This document shows, one piece after another, positions 47,574 to 58,880 of a stretch of 64,000 nt of DNA. The stretch comes from Hyphomicrobiales bacterium (GTDB lineage Bacteria; Pseudomonadota; Alphaproteobacteria; Rhizobiales; Beijerinckiaceae). Numbering within the stretch: position 1 is the first letter of the stretch; every line of letters begins with the position of its first letter. The stretch is taken from NCBI GenBank assembly GCA_027489955.1, contig JAIXYZ010000009.1, positions 62,001 through 126,000 on the forward strand. Direction: 5' to 3'. Made by a program: the position numbers and the translations under genes. Under the pieces are notes generated by a model, which searched no databases, was not told where the DNA came from, and worked only from the letters and a program-made list of their open reading frames with translations.

Positions 47574-49697
47574 ATGTCCCTCTCGATCCGTCTCAAGCTG
47601 CTGACGATCGTCGCGCTGCTGCTCCTCCCCATCGCGCTGCTGGCCTTCCTGTTCGTCGAGCAAAGCCGCAAGGACATCCTGTTCGCCCGCAAGGAAGTGG
47701 CCGGCACAGCCTATCTCGGCGCGTTGTGGAGCGACTTCACCGCCCTTCAGCGCGCGGCCTCCGAAGGAGTGTCGATGCCGCCCCTGGGACGGGTGCAGGA
47801 AGCGGCCGCCACCCATGACGACACGCTCGGCACGGGCGAACTGTCCCGCAAGTATCTGGCGCTGCGCCGCTCGATCACGACCGCCAAGGGCCGGGAGGAC
47901 GACGCGATCACGGCGCTCAAGCAGCTCGTCGCCAAGGCGGGCGACGGCTCCAACCTGATCCTCGATCCCGATCTGGACAGCTATTACGTGATGGACCTCG
48001 TCCTCATGAAGCTGCCGGACGTGGCCGACCGGGCTTCCGGCCTGTTCGACACCGTTGCCGCCCAGACCAAGATGGCCGAGCTGCCCGAGAGCGAGCGCCT
48101 CAAGCTGTTCGCCGGCATCGGCGGGCTCACCGGCGCGTCGGAGGCCGCGACCGCCTCGCTCGCCTCCGCCGTCGCCGCCAGCGCCGACGGCTCGGTCGCA
48201 AAGGCCCTGTCGGCACAGGGGCAGAAGCTCACCCGCGACGTGGCGGCCTATGTCGCCGCGCTCCAGTCCGCCGCCGAGGCCCTCGCCGATCCGGCCCGCC
48301 GTGCTGCGCTCGATCTGGCGCCCCTTTCGTCCGCCCATGGCGCCGTCCAGGCGGCCACGGACGGATACTGGCGGGCTGCCGCGACCGACCTGAACCGGCT
48401 GCTCGCGACCCGCATCGACGGCTTCCAGGCCCGCCTGTGGACCATGCTCGGCATTGCCGGAGCCATCGTCCTGCTGGCCTTCGGCGTGTCGGCCTACTTC
48501 TCCCGGTCCATCATCGTCTCGATCCGCCGGCTCGATGCCAACATCCACCGTATTGCTGACGATGACGGGGATGCGCGCGTCGAGGGCCAGGAGGCCCGCG
48601 ACGAGATCGGCCAGATCGCCCGCGCGGTCGATTATCTCCAGCGGCGCACCGTGGAGAAGCTGGAGGCTGCTTCCGCCCAGCGCGCCGAGCAGCGCCGCAT
48701 CGCCGACGCCGAGCGCGTGCGCGCGGAGGCCGAACGGGCCGAGGCGCAGCGGCAGCAGGCGCTCGTCGTGCAGAACCTGGCCGACGGCCTGTCGCGTCTG
48801 TCCGGCGGCGACCTCGCCTTCCGTATCGCGACGCCCTTCGCGCCGGACTACGAGCAGCTCCGCGCCGATTTCAACCTCGCCATGGACAATCTCGCCCGCG
48901 CGCTCGGCACCGTCGCCGAGGGCATGAGTGCGGTGCGCAACGACACCGGCGAGATTTCCGGCGCCGCCGACGACCTGTCCCGGCGCACCGAGCAGCAAGC
49001 CGCATCCCTGGAAGAGACCGCCGCCGCCCTCGACCAGATCACCGCCACCGTGAAGAAGACCGCCGAAGGCGCGGCCCATGCCCGGGACGCGGTCGAGGCG
49101 GCCCGGCGCGACGCCGAGGACGGCACGCGCGTGGTCGGCGAGGCGGTGGGCGCGATGTCGGACATGGCGCGCTTTGCCCAGCAGATCAGCCAGATCATCG
49201 GCGTCATCGACGAGATCGCCTTCCAGACGAACCTCCTCGCGCTGAATGCCGGCGTCGAGGCGGCCCGTGCGGGCGATGCCGGCAAGGGATTTGCCGTGGT
49301 CGCCACCGAGGTGCGGGCCCTCGCCCAGCGCTCGGCGGAGGCGGCCAGGGAGATCAAGGGCCTGATCTCGGCCTCGACGGCCCAGGTCGGCCGCGGCGTC
49401 GATCTCGTCGGCGAGACCGGCAAGGTGCTGGAGCGCATCGCCGGGCGCATCGTCGAGGTCGCCCACACGGTCCGCGAGATCGCCGCCTCGGCCCACGAGC
49501 AGGCGACCGGCCTCGCCGAGGTCAACAATGCCGTCAACCAGATGGACCAGGTGACCCAGCAGAACGCCGCGATGGTGGAGGAATCCACCGCCGCCAGCCG
49601 GTCCCTGAGCCAGCGCGCGGCCGATGTCGCCGCCCTGATGGCGCGCTTCACCTTCGCCGACAAGGCCCGCCCCCCGCAGCAGCGCCGGGCCGCCTGA
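47574..49697 (+). CDS. Methyl-accepting chemotaxis protein
   Basis: A 707-residue chemoreceptor. Membrane helix one is at about 8-27 and helix two at about 287-308. Between them lies a long helical periplasmic domain (NIT/4-helix type by appearance). A HAMP domain follows ([12 protein letters not shown] and following), then a linker coiled coil rich in Ala, Glu and Arg. The signalling tip reads [20 protein letters not shown], then [19 protein letters not shown]. Methylation helices flank the tip. No CheR-binding NWETF-type pentapeptide is at the C-terminus (PPQQRRAA). It is divergent from the hybrid kinase. No che operon is in the window; ligand unknown. Confidence 0.93.
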   Translation: MSLSIRLKLLTIVALLLLPIALLAFLFVEQSRKDILFARKEVAGTAYLGALWSDFTALQRAASEGVSMPPLGRVQEAAATHDDTLGTGELSRKYLALRRSITTAKGREDDAITALKQLVAKAGDGSNLILDPDLDSYYVMDLVLMKLPDVADRASGLFDTVAAQTKMAELPESERLKLFAGIGGLTGASEAATASLASAVAASADGSVAKALSAQGQKLTRDVAAYVAALQSAAEALADPARRAALDLAPLSSAHGAVQAATDGYWRAAATDLNRLLATRIDGFQARLWTMLGIAGAIVLLAFGVSAYFSRSIIVSIRRLDANIHRIADDDGDARVEGQEARDEIGQIARAVDYLQRRTVEKLEAASAQRAEQRRIADAERVRAEAERAEAQRQQALVVQNLADGLSRLSGGDLAFRIATPFAPDYEQLRADFNLAMDNLARALGTVAEGMSAVRNDTGEISGAADDLSRRTEQQAASLEETAAALDQITATVKKTAEGAAHARDAVEAARRDAEDGTRVVGEAVGAMSDMARFAQQISQIIGVIDEIAFQTNLLALNAGVEAARAGDAGKGFAVVATEVRALAQRSAEAAREIKGLISASTAQVGRGVDLVGETGKVLERIAGRIVEVAHTVREIAASAHEQATGLAEVNNAVNQMDQVTQQNAAMVEESTAASRSLSQRAADVAALMARFTFADKARPPQQRRAA

Positions 49698-49826
49698 TAT
49701 CGCCTTACGGCAGGTCTCCGCTCCATGCCGCCGCGCATCGCTGCGCGGCGGCATTGCGCCGTTCTGCGCCTTGCCAGCGCCGCCCGTCCGGTCAGGATGC
49801 GGTCCACCGAGCGGAAGGCGAAGACG

Positions 49827-50963
49827 ATGCATGACCTGACCGAGGAACAGCGAATGGTGGCGCAGACCGCCGCCGACTTCTCCCGCGACGTGCTGGCGCC
49901 GGGCGCCGCGCGCCGCGACCGCGAGAAGGCTATCGAGCCCGCCGTGCTGGAGGGGCTCGCCGCTTTGGGCTTCCTGGGCATGACGGTCTCGCCCGATCAC
50001 GACGGCGCGGGCGCGGACTATGTCAGCTACGCCCTCGCGCTGATGGAGGTCGCGGCGGGCGATGGCGCGGTCTCCACCGTGATGAGCGTCCATAACGCGC
50101 CCTTCAACGCCATCCTCGACCGCTACGGCACGGACGCGCAGAAGGAGGAGGTCCTGAAGCCCGCCGCCCGCGGCGAATTCATCGGCGCCTTCGGCCTCAC
50201 CGAATCCGATGCCGGCTCGGACGCGGGCGCGCTGAAGACCAGGGCCGTGCGCCGCAACGACCGCTACGTCCTCAACGGCGGCAAGGAATTCATCACATCG
50301 GGGCGCATCGCCGGCTGGGCCATCGTCTTCGCCGCGGTGGAGGGCGCGTCCACCAGGTCGCCCATCACCGCCTTCCTCGTGCCGACCTCGGCGAAGGGCT
50401 ACGTCGTCGCCAAGGTGGAGGAGAAGCTCGGCCAGCGGGCGTCCGACACCTGCTCGCTGCGCTTCGAGGATCTGGAGGTCCCGCACGAATACCGGATCGG
50501 CGAGGAGGGCGAGGGCTATCGCATTGCGCTTTCCAGCCTGGAGACCGGGCGGATCGGCATCGCCGCCCAGAGCGTGGGCATGGCGCGCGCCGCCTTCGAC
50601 GCCGCCCTCGCCTATGCCAAGGAGCGCCGCGCCTTCGGCAAGCCGATCATCGAGCACCAGGCCGTCGCCTTCCGCCTCGCGCAGATGAAGGCGGAGCTGG
50701 AGGCCTCGCGCCTGCTCGTCGTCAATGCCGCGCGCATGAAGGATGCCGGCATTCCCTGCCTCACGGAGGCGGCCATCGCCAAGCTCTACGCCTCGGAGGC
50801 GGCCGAGCGCATCTGCTCCGCCGCCCTGCAGACCTTCGGCGGCTACGGCTACCTGGAGGACTTCCCCGTGGAGCGCATCTACCGCGACGTTCGCGTCTGC
50901 CAGATCTACGAGGGCACGTCCGACATCCAGAAGATCATCATCGCCCGCGGCCTGAACGCCTGA
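49827..50963 (+). CDS. Acyl-CoA dehydrogenase
   Basis: A 378-residue FAD-dependent acyl-CoA dehydrogenase. The FAD/substrate signature GAFGLTESDAGSDAGALKTR and the C-terminal TFGGYGYLEDFPVERIYRDV are typical. The catalytic Glu is expected in QIYEGTSDIQKIIIARGL. It introduces a trans-2 double bond in an acyl-CoA and passes electrons to ETF. It is probably short- or medium/branched-chain, but chain specificity cannot be read. The ATG at 49827 follows GGAAGGCGAAG. It stands 129 bases after the chemoreceptor and 155 before icd, likely its own transcript. Confidence 0.93.
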   Translation: MHDLTEEQRMVAQTAADFSRDVLAPGAARRDREKAIEPAVLEGLAALGFLGMTVSPDHDGAGADYVSYALALMEVAAGDGAVSTVMSVHNAPFNAILDRYGTDAQKEEVLKPAARGEFIGAFGLTESDAGSDAGALKTRAVRRNDRYVLNGGKEFITSGRIAGWAIVFAAVEGASTRSPITAFLVPTSAKGYVVAKVEEKLGQRASDTCSLRFEDLEVPHEYRIGEEGEGYRIALSSLETGRIGIAAQSVGMARAAFDAALAYAKERRAFGKPIIEHQAVAFRLAQMKAELEASRLLVVNAARMKDAGIPCLTEAAIAKLYASEAAERICSAALQTFGGYGYLEDFPVERIYRDVRVCQIYEGTSDIQKIIIARGLNA

Positions 50964-51118
50964 GACCGCCAGGACGGGGCCTGCCCCGACGCGACCAAAG
51001 CGTGAGGCGCCGGGGCCCGCGCTCCCCTTCCGCCCGCGCCGGGATCAAGCTATAGCCGCGCGAACCCCGCACAGCGCGGCCCCGCCCGCCGCCGCTCCCG
51101 CCCTCAGGAGGAATGCCC

Positions 51119-52333
51119 ATGCAGAAGATCAACGTCGCCAACCCGGTCGTGGAGCTCGACGGCGACGAGATGACCCGCATCATCTGGGCCTTCATCAAGG
51201 ACAAGCTGATCCACCCCTATCTCGACGTCGACCTGCACTATTACGACCTGGGGATCGAGCATCGCGACGCCACCAACGACAAGGTGACGGTGGATGCCGC
51301 CGAGGCGATCAAGAAGCATGGCGTCGGCGTGAAGTGCGCCACGATCACGCCGGACGAAGCCCGCGTCGAGGAGTTCAAGCTCAAGGAGATGTGGAAGAGC
51401 CCGAACGGGACGATCCGCAACATCCTGGGCGGCGTCATCTTCCGCGAGCCGATCATCTGCCGGAACGTGCCCCGCCTCGTGCCGGGCTGGACGCAGCCGA
51501 TCATCGTCGGCCGCCACGCCTTCGGCGACCAGTACCGCGCCACCGACTTCAAGGTCCCCGGCAAGGGACGCATGACCGTCCGGTTCGAGGGCGAGGACGG
51601 CACCGTCATCGAGAAGGAAGTGTTCAAGTTTCCGGGCGCGGGCGTTGCCCTCTCGATGTACAACCTGGACGACTCGATCCGCGATTTCGCGCGCGCCTCG
51701 TTCAATTACGGCCTGTCGCGCAAGTTCCCGGTCTACCTGTCGACCAAGAACACGATCCTCAAGGCCTATGACGGGCGCTTCAAGGACATCTTCCAGGAGG
51801 TGTTCGACGCCGAGTTCGCCGGCCAGTTCAAGACGCTCGGCCTCACCTACGAGCACCGCCTCATCGACGACATGGTGGCCTCGGCCCTCAAGTGGTCCGG
51901 CGGCTATGTCTGGGCATGCAAGAACTACGACGGCGACGTGCAGTCCGACATCGTGGCCCAGGGCTTCGGCTCGCTCGGCCTCATGACCTCGGTCCTGATG
52001 ACGCCGGACGGCAAGATCGTCGAATCGGAGGCGGCCCACGGCACGGTCACGCGCCATTATCGCGAGCACCAGAAGGGCAAGGAGACCTCCACCAACTCCA
52101 TCGCCTCGATCTACGCCTGGACCGGCGGCCTCAAGCACCGCGCCAAGCTGGACGACAATGCCGAGCTCGCCCGCTTCGCCGAGACGCTGGAGCGGGTCTG
52201 CGTGGAGACGGTCGAGGCCGGCTACATGACGAAGGACCTCGCCCTCCTGGTCGGCGCCGACCAGAAGTGGCTCTCCACCACCGGCTTCCTCGACAAGATC
52301 GACGAGAACCTGAAGAAGGCCATGGCCGCGTAA
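51119..52333 (+). CDS. icd: NADP-dependent isocitrate dehydrogenase
   Basis: A 404-residue dimeric IDH of the type shared with eukaryotes. It decarboxylates isocitrate to 2-oxoglutarate in the TCA cycle. It starts [20 protein letters not shown]. The substrate loop is [20 protein letters not shown], and the metal/NADP region has [20 protein letters not shown] and [18 protein letters not shown]. The start at 51119 has AGGAGG seven bases upstream. An ATG at 51113 would leave only one base of spacing. A strong terminator follows. Confidence 0.97.
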   Translation: MQKINVANPVVELDGDEMTRIIWAFIKDKLIHPYLDVDLHYYDLGIEHRDATNDKVTVDAAEAIKKHGVGVKCATITPDEARVEEFKLKEMWKSPNGTIRNILGGVIFREPIICRNVPRLVPGWTQPIIVGRHAFGDQYRATDFKVPGKGRMTVRFEGEDGTVIEKEVFKFPGAGVALSMYNLDDSIRDFARASFNYGLSRKFPVYLSTKNTILKAYDGRFKDIFQEVFDAEFAGQFKTLGLTYEHRLIDDMVASALKWSGGYVWACKNYDGDVQSDIVAQGFGSLGLMTSVLMTPDGKIVESEAAHGTVTRHYREHQKGKETSTNSIASIYAWTGGLKHRAKLDDNAELARFAETLERVCVETVEAGYMTKDLALLVGADQKWLSTTGFLDKIDENLKKAMAA

Positions 52334-52357
52334 GCCACCGCCTTCGACACAGACAGG

Positions 52358-52390
52358 ACGGGCGCCCCAGCGGCGCCCGTTTTCGTTTCG
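52358..52390 (+). terminator. Rho-independent terminator after icd
   Basis: A perfect 9-bp stem ACGGGCGCC / GGCGCCCGT with a CCAGC loop and TTTCGTTT after it, 24 bases after the icd stop. Confidence 0.9.
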
Positions 52391-52426
52391 AGGGCGGGCA
52401 AGGCCGCATCCCTAGCCTCCCTCTCC

Positions 52427-52476
52427 GTCATCCCCGGTCGGAGCGCGAAGCGCGGAGGGAAAGCGGATCCAGACAA
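52427..52476. repeat. Degenerate repeat B copy after icd
   Basis: GTCATCCCCGGTCGGAGCGC then GAAGCGCGGAGGGAAAGCGG, ending GATCCAGACA. It resembles the B elements at 60353 and 60587 in reverse or forward orientation, but the right arm is eroded. Confidence 0.6.
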
Positions 52477-52550
52477 TGCGGGGACATGAGGCGCCGCACG
52501 TTGCGCTCTCCTCTCCCAGGCCGCCCACGCCGGCGTCAGGCGCCAGCCCC

Positions 52551-54527
52551 TTACTCCACTGTCAGCGGAACGCGGGCGATCACCCGGCTGTCGGTCAGCG
52601 GCGCCTGCATGACGTAGCGTATCTCGTATGAGCCGGGCTGGTCTGGAACGGTCAGTTCGCCTGACAGGGTCTCGGGCGTGTTGAAATAGTCCGTGTAGGC
52701 GCCCGGCTCGTCCGACGGCGCGACGATCGTCACGAAGTCGCCATTGCCGCGCGGCCCGGTCGCCTCAACCCGGATCTTCTCGCCCGCCTTGGCCGTCGGC
52801 GCGGCCTTCAGCCCCGCCACCGGCGGCGTCACCGCGAGGGGGCGGCTGACGAGCACGGTGTGCCCCTCCGAACCCTGCAGCACGTAGCGCAGCTCGTAGG
52901 CGCCGGGCTCGCCGGGAACGTGCAGCGCCATCGGCCCGTCCTCGGGCCGTGCCCAGGCGCCGCCGATATAGTCCCCCGGCCGGTCGCCGGGCTTGAGAAT
53001 GCCGACGAACGTGTCGCCACCCGAAGGTCCGCGATGGACGACCGGCAGCATCGATCCCGCCATGGCCTCGCCCGCCGCCTCGAGCGTCGCCTGCGCCGGC
53101 AGCACGCGGATGGGCCGCGCCGCCAGCACGCGCGGATCGAGACCGGAGACGTAGCGCAGCTCGTATGTGCCGGGATTGGCCGGCAGGCGCAGGCGCACCG
53201 GGCTGCCCTGCCCGGCCGGGGTCCAGCCGGTGGAATAGTCCGCGGCGACCGCCGCGGCGGGCGCAACGCCGATCCAGTCCTCCTCGGCTCCCGGCCCGGT
53301 CCAAGCGACCGCGATCTCGGTGCCCGCGACCGCCTGGGCCGGCGCGTCGAGGCTCGCCGTCGCCGGGGCGACCTCGACGGTTGCGCGGGCGAGGATCGCG
53401 CCGCCCCCGGCGGGATGGACGTAGCGCAGCTCGTAGGCGCCGGGCTCTCCGGGAACGCGGATGCGGGCGGGACTTCCCTCCCGCGCATAGGCGTACTGGC
53501 GCTCCTCGCCCGCCGTGCCGTCGGGCTTCACGAAGGCGATGTAGTCGCCCTCGGCGTTGGGACCCGTCCATCCAATCTCCGCCCGGCCGCTCGCCACCAG
53601 AGGCGCCTGCGGCAGCGTCAGCGTCGCCTTCGGCAGCGATCCCGTCAGCGGCACCACGATCTCCGAAGGCGCGCTGGCGGTGACCTGCGCCTCCACACTT
53701 CCCGTCCTGGCCTGCGACCCCGCCGAGACCCGGTAGCGTCCGGGCGGCAGCTCGATGCGGCCCGCCACGCCCTCGGCCACGATCGTGCCGTCGCCGGCCT
53801 GCCGGACGGCGAAGACGGCGTCGGCGACAGTGCGCCCGCCCTCGGTCGCGCGTAGGGCGACGGCGCGGCGCGGCGCGACAGGGCGAGGCGCCGCCTGTGC
53901 CGTCCGGCGCAGCGCCTCCGCCAGCTCGCGCGCATTGTCGGCGGACACGAACGTGCCGCCGGTGCGCTCGGCGATGCAGGCGATGCGCGCCCGGTCGGCG
54001 CGGTTGGGGATGTCGAAGCCCACCACGTGTACGGCGAGGCTGGCATTGCGCGCCTTGAGCGCGGCCGCTGCGGCGCAGGGATCGGCGGCGCAGGTCTCGA
54101 TTCCGTCGGTGAGGAGGACGATAGCGCCGCCCCGCGCCGGGTCGATCAGCCGGGCGGCCTCTTCCAGCGCGCCTGTGATCGGCGTCTTGCCGCGCGGCAC
54201 GATCCGGGCAGCCGCCGCCAGCGCGCGGGCGCGGTCGAGCGGGCCGAGCGGCACGAGCGTCTCGATGTCCCGGCAATCGCCCGCGCGGCGATGGCCATAG
54301 GCCACGATGCCAAGGCGCGTGCCGTCAGGCAGGCCGGCGACCAGCTCGCCCACGGCCTCCCGCGCGGCTTCGACCTTGGGCTTGCCGATGACGCGGCCCC
54401 ACATGGAGCCGGAGGAATCGAGGATCAGGACCGTGTCCCGCGCCGCCTGGGCCAGGGCCGGCAGGGCCGAAACCGCCAGGCCAGCCGCGACTGCGCCGGA
54501 AAGCGCCAGCTTCGCCCATCGCCGCAT
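52551..54527 (-). CDS. Secreted VWA-domain protein with four tandem beta repeats
   Basis: A 658-residue exported protein. A signal peptide (MRRWAKLALSGAVAAGLAVS, cut near LPALAQA) is followed by a VWA domain with MIDAS DSSGSMWG, a Thr in RGKTPITGALEEAARL and Asp in VLLTDGIETCAAD. Then come a linker and four repeats of about 90 residues (from about residue 285). Each opens with a WTGPN/AxGDYI-like strand and closes with PGAYELRYV or a variant (PGTYELRYV, PGSYEIRYV). The repeats look like stacked immunoglobulin-like or carboxypeptidase-regulatory-like domains. VWA may bind protein ligands through a metal. ATG 54527 has GGGAGG ten bases upstream; ATG 54536 is only one base from it. Function unknown. 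Confidence 0.8.
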   Translation of the reverse strand: MRRWAKLALSGAVAAGLAVSALPALAQAARDTVLILDSSGSMWGRVIGKPKVEAAREAVGELVAGLPDGTRLGIVAYGHRRAGDCRDIETLVPLGPLDRARALAAAARIVPRGKTPITGALEEAARLIDPARGGAIVLLTDGIETCAADPCAAAAALKARNASLAVHVVGFDIPNRADRARIACIAERTGGTFVSADNARELAEALRRTAQAAPRPVAPRRAVALRATEGGRTVADAVFAVRQAGDGTIVAEGVAGRIELPPGRYRVSAGSQARTGSVEAQVTASAPSEIVVPLTGSLPKATLTLPQAPLVASGRAEIGWTGPNAEGDYIAFVKPDGTAGEERQYAYAREGSPARIRVPGEPGAYELRYVHPAGGGAILARATVEVAPATASLDAPAQAVAGTEIAVAWTGPGAEEDWIGVAPAAAVAADYSTGWTPAGQGSPVRLRLPANPGTYELRYVSGLDPRVLAARPIRVLPAQATLEAAGEAMAGSMLPVVHRGPSGGDTFVGILKPGDRPGDYIGGAWARPEDGPMALHVPGEPGAYELRYVLQGSEGHTVLVSRPLAVTPPVAGLKAAPTAKAGEKIRVEATGPRGNGDFVTIVAPSDEPGAYTDYFNTPETLSGELTVPDQPGSYEIRYVMQAPLTDSRVIARVPLTVE

Positions 54528-54611
54528 CGCGTCCATGCCTCCCTGCCGAATCCGGTGCGGCAGGATCGACGAGACCGAAGCGGCCCGCAACCGGCCGCCA
54601 TATCGCGCGTG

Positions 54612-57278
54612 TCAGGCCGCCGAGGCGATCGCGGCCTCGATGGCGGCCAGGGCCGCCTCCGCCTGCGAGCCGTCCGGGCCGCCGGCCTGCGCCATATCGC
54701 GCCGACCGCCGCCGCCCTTGCCGCCGAGCTTCTCGGCGCCCGCGCGCACCAGCGCGACCGCGTCGAGCCTGCCCGTGAGGTCCTCGGTGACGCCGACGAC
54801 GATTCCGGCCTTGCCGTCCGGCGAGACGCCGACGATGGCGACGACGCCCGACCCCACCTTGCCCTTGCCGTCGTCGGCCAGGCTCTTGAGGTCCTTCATC
54901 TCGATCCCGTCCATGGCGCGGGCGAAGAGCTTGATGCCGTTCACCTCCCTGACGGGCTGGTCGCCGCCGCTGCCGCCCCCGCCCATGGCGAGCTTGCGGC
55001 GCGCGTCCGACAGGTCCTTCTCCAGCTTGCGGCGCTCCTCGATGAGCGCGGCGAGCCGGTCGGCCGCCTCGGCGGCGGGGACCTTCAGCAGGGCCGCCAG
55101 GTCCTTCAGGCGGCGGCTTTCCTCCGCCAGGTGACGGCGGGCCGCATCGCCCGTCATCGCCTCCAGGCGCCGCACGCCCGCGGCCACCGCGCCCTCCGCG
55201 ACGACGCTCACCAGGCCGATATCGCCCGTGCGCCCCACATGGGTGCCGCCGCAGAGTTCCACCGAGAACGTGCGCCCGGCTTCCGGCCCTTCGGCATGTG
55301 TGCCCATGGACACGACGCGGACCTCGTCGCCGTACTTCTCGCCGAACAGCGCGCGCGCACCCGACTGGATGGCGTCCTCGACCCCCATCAGCTTGGTGAC
55401 GACAGGCTCGTTCTGCAGCACGACCCGGTTGGCGATGGCCTCGATCGCGTCGAGTTCGCCCTGGGCGATGGGCTTGGGGTGGCTGAAATCGAAGCGCAGC
55501 CGGTCGGGCGCCACGAGGGAGCCCTTCTGCGCCACGTGATCGCCCAGCACCTGGCGCAGCGCCTCGTGCAGCAGGTGGGTCGCCGAATGGTTGGCGCGGA
55601 TGGCGGTGCGGCGCCCGTGGTCGACCTGCAGCTCGAGCGCGGCGCCGACGCGCAGCACGCCCTCCTCCACGGTGATCGCATGGACGAACACGTCGCCGAG
55701 CTTCTTGGCGGTGCCGGTGACGCGCACCCGCACGCCGGCGCCGGTCATGACGCCCTCGTCGCCGACCTGGCCGCCGGACTCGCCGTAGAACGGCGTCTGG
55801 TTGAGCACGGCAAGGCCGCCCTGCCCGGCCGCGATCTCGGAGACTTCCGCCCCGCCGGACACAAGGGCCGTCAGCACGCCTTCGGCGGTTTCCGTGTCGT
55901 AGCCCAGGAACTCCGTGGCACCGACGCGCTCGCGGATGCCGTACCAGACCGTCTCGGTCGCGGCTTCGCCCGACCCCGCCCAGGCGGCCCGCGCCTTCTC
56001 GCGCTGGCGCTCCATCGCCGCGTTGAACGCATCGGTGTCGACGCCGATGCCGCGGGCGCGCAGCGCGTCCTGCGTCAGGTCGAGCGGGAAGCCGTAGGTG
56101 TCGTAGAGCGTGAAGGCCACCTCGCCGGAGAGCTTGGCGCCCTCGGTGAGTTCGCGGCTTTCCTCGTCGAGGATGGACAGGCCGCGCGCCAGCGTCGTGC
56201 GGAAGCGTGTCTCCTCCAGCTTGAGCGTCTCGGTGATGAGAGGCTCGGCGCGGATCAGCTCGGGATAGGCCTGGCCCATCTCGCGCACAAGGGCCGGAAC
56301 CAGCCGCCACATGACGGGATCGCGCGCGCCCAGGAGCTGGGCATGGCGCATGGCCCGCCGCATGATCCGGCGCAGCACGTAGCCGCGGCCCTCGTTGGAC
56401 GGCAGCACGCCGTCCGCCACGAGGAAGGACGAGGCGCGCAGGTGGTCGGCGATGACGCGGTGGCTGGCCTTCTGCGGCCCGTCGGGATCGACGCCGGTCG
56501 CCTGCGCCACCGCCATGATCAGCGCGCGCATGAGGTCGGTGGCGTAATTGTCGTGCGTGCCCTGCAGCACTGCGGAGATCCGCTCCAGCCCCATGCCGGT
56601 GTCGATGGAGGGGCGCGGCAGCGCGATCCGCTCGCCGGGCGCGACCTGCTCGAACTGCATGAAGACGAGGTTCCAGATCTCGATGAACCGGTCCCCGTCC
56701 TGGTCGGCCGAGCCGGGCGGGCCGCCCCAGATCCTGTCGCCGTGGTCGTAGAAGATTTCCGAGCACGGGCCGCAGGGGCCGGTATCGCCCATCGCCCAGA
56801 AATTGTCCGAGGTCGGGATGCGGATGATGCGGTCGTCGGAGAAGCCGGCGATCTTCTTCCACAGGTCGAAGGCCTGGTCGTCGTCGTGGTAGACGGTGAC
56901 GAGCAGCTTGTCCTTGGGCAGCCCGTATTCCCTGGTGATCAGGTTCCAGGCCAGCTCGATGGCGAGGTCCTTGAAATAATCGCCGAAGGAGAAGTTCCCC
57001 AGCATCTCGAAGAACGTGTGGTGGCGCGCCGTGTACCCGACATTGTCGAGATCGTTGTGCTTGCCGCCCGCGCGCACGCATTTCTGCGCCGTCGCCGCCC
57101 GCGAATAGGGCCGCTTCTCCACGCCGGTGAAGACGTTCTTGAACTGCACCATGCCGGCATTGGTGAACATCAGCGTGGGGTCGTTGCGCGGCACGAGCGG
57201 GCTCGACGCCACGGCCTCGTGGCCGTGCTTGCCGAAATAGTTCAGGAACGTGGACCGGATCTCGTTGACGCCGCTCAT
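54612..57278 (-). CDS. alaS: Alanyl-tRNA synthetase
   Basis: An 888-residue class II synthetase charging tRNA(Ala). It starts [20 protein letters not shown]. The catalytic core has [40 protein letters not shown] and [13 protein letters not shown]. The editing domain has the zinc ligands [12 protein letters not shown] and [15 protein letters not shown]-terminal coiled-coil/DHHA1 region completes it. Length is normal. It lies 279 bases after recA in the same direction, separated by a terminator. Confidence 0.98.
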   Translation of the reverse strand: MSGVNEIRSTFLNYFGKHGHEAVASSPLVPRNDPTLMFTNAGMVQFKNVFTGVEKRPYSRAATAQKCVRAGGKHNDLDNVGYTARHHTFFEMLGNFSFGDYFKDLAIELAWNLITREYGLPKDKLLVTVYHDDDQAFDLWKKIAGFSDDRIIRIPTSDNFWAMGDTGPCGPCSEIFYDHGDRIWGGPPGSADQDGDRFIEIWNLVFMQFEQVAPGERIALPRPSIDTGMGLERISAVLQGTHDNYATDLMRALIMAVAQATGVDPDGPQKASHRVIADHLRASSFLVADGVLPSNEGRGYVLRRIMRRAMRHAQLLGARDPVMWRLVPALVREMGQAYPELIRAEPLITETLKLEETRFRTTLARGLSILDEESRELTEGAKLSGEVAFTLYDTYGFPLDLTQDALRARGIGVDTDAFNAAMERQREKARAAWAGSGEAATETVWYGIRERVGATEFLGYDTETAEGVLTALVSGGAEVSEIAAGQGGLAVLNQTPFYGESGGQVGDEGVMTGAGVRVRVTGTAKKLGDVFVHAITVEEGVLRVGAALELQVDHGRRTAIRANHSATHLLHEALRQVLGDHVAQKGSLVAPDRLRFDFSHPKPIAQGELDAIEAIANRVVLQNEPVVTKLMGVEDAIQSGARALFGEKYGDEVRVVSMGTHAEGPEAGRTFSVELCGGTHVGRTGDIGLVSVVAEGAVAAGVRRLEAMTGDAARRHLAEESRRLKDLAALLKVPAAEAADRLAALIEERRKLEKDLSDARRKLAMGGGGSGGDQPVREVNGIKLFARAMDGIEMKDLKSLADDGKGKVGSGVVAIVGVSPDGKAGIVVGVTEDLTGRLDAVALVRAGAEKLGGKGGGGRRDMAQAGGPDGSQAEAALAAIEAAIASAA

Positions 57279-57487
57279 CGGAAGCTTGGCTCGGCTCTTG
57301 TCGCCGGACGGCCGCGGACGGCCGCCGGGCGGGACTTCGGGATGTCGTTTCGAGGCCGTTTCTTACGGAGCCGGGACACCGATGTCGAGAGACGAGCCCG
57401 GGCGGGACACGGGCCCTGCCGCCGGGCGCCGGCGCCCATACCGCCCGGCACAGACTATTTCCACGAAATCCGACGCGCCCAGCGACG

Positions 57488-57514
57488 AAAAAGGCGGTCC
57501 GCCTGGGGCCGCCT
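57488..57514 (-). terminator. Rho-independent terminator of recA
   Basis: Read leftward: a 9-bp stem (AGGCGGCCC pairing with GGACCGCCT, one G-T pair) and a 5-base loop, then TTTTT. It begins 44 bases after the recA stop. Confidence 0.85.
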
Positions 57515-57557
57515 CCCGTGATCGTTCCGCCTGGCCGGTCCTGCCGGCCGGAAGGCC

Positions 57558-58640
<1,083 letters not shown>

Positions 58641-58723
58641 GGCGTTCGTCCTTATGCACGGGGTTCAATTGAGTCTGCAACGGTGCCGTGAAGGGAATGT
58701 ACCTGTTATGTTCTCTCGCGCAA

Positions 58724-58738
58724 GTTCTTTTTTTGTTC
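58724..58738 (-). promoter_or_regulatory. LexA (SOS) box upstream of recA
   Basis: GTTC-N7-GTTC with seven T's between the half sites, the alphaproteobacterial LexA operator. It lies 84 bases before the recA ATG. A third GTTC at 58710 gives an extra half site. This predicts DNA-damage induction of recA. Confidence 0.9.
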
Positions 58739-58880
58739 TCGTGTTTCGCCACCCGGCGGTTGCATCGGCCGGCCCGGGCGCGCAGGCCCGGCACGCTCGC
58801 TGGCCAAACGCAGCGATTGCGCTAGCCTGGCGTCACCGCCCGCGCCCATGCCGGCCGGCGGGCGCCATCGAGGACGCGCC

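Noticed and set aside
54027-57521. A 1164-residue open frame on the plus strand opposite VWA and alaS
   Set aside because: Its translation is low-complexity Arg/Gly/His/Asp text from G+C-rich antisense codon positions. alaS and the VWA gene on the minus strand are clearly recognisable.
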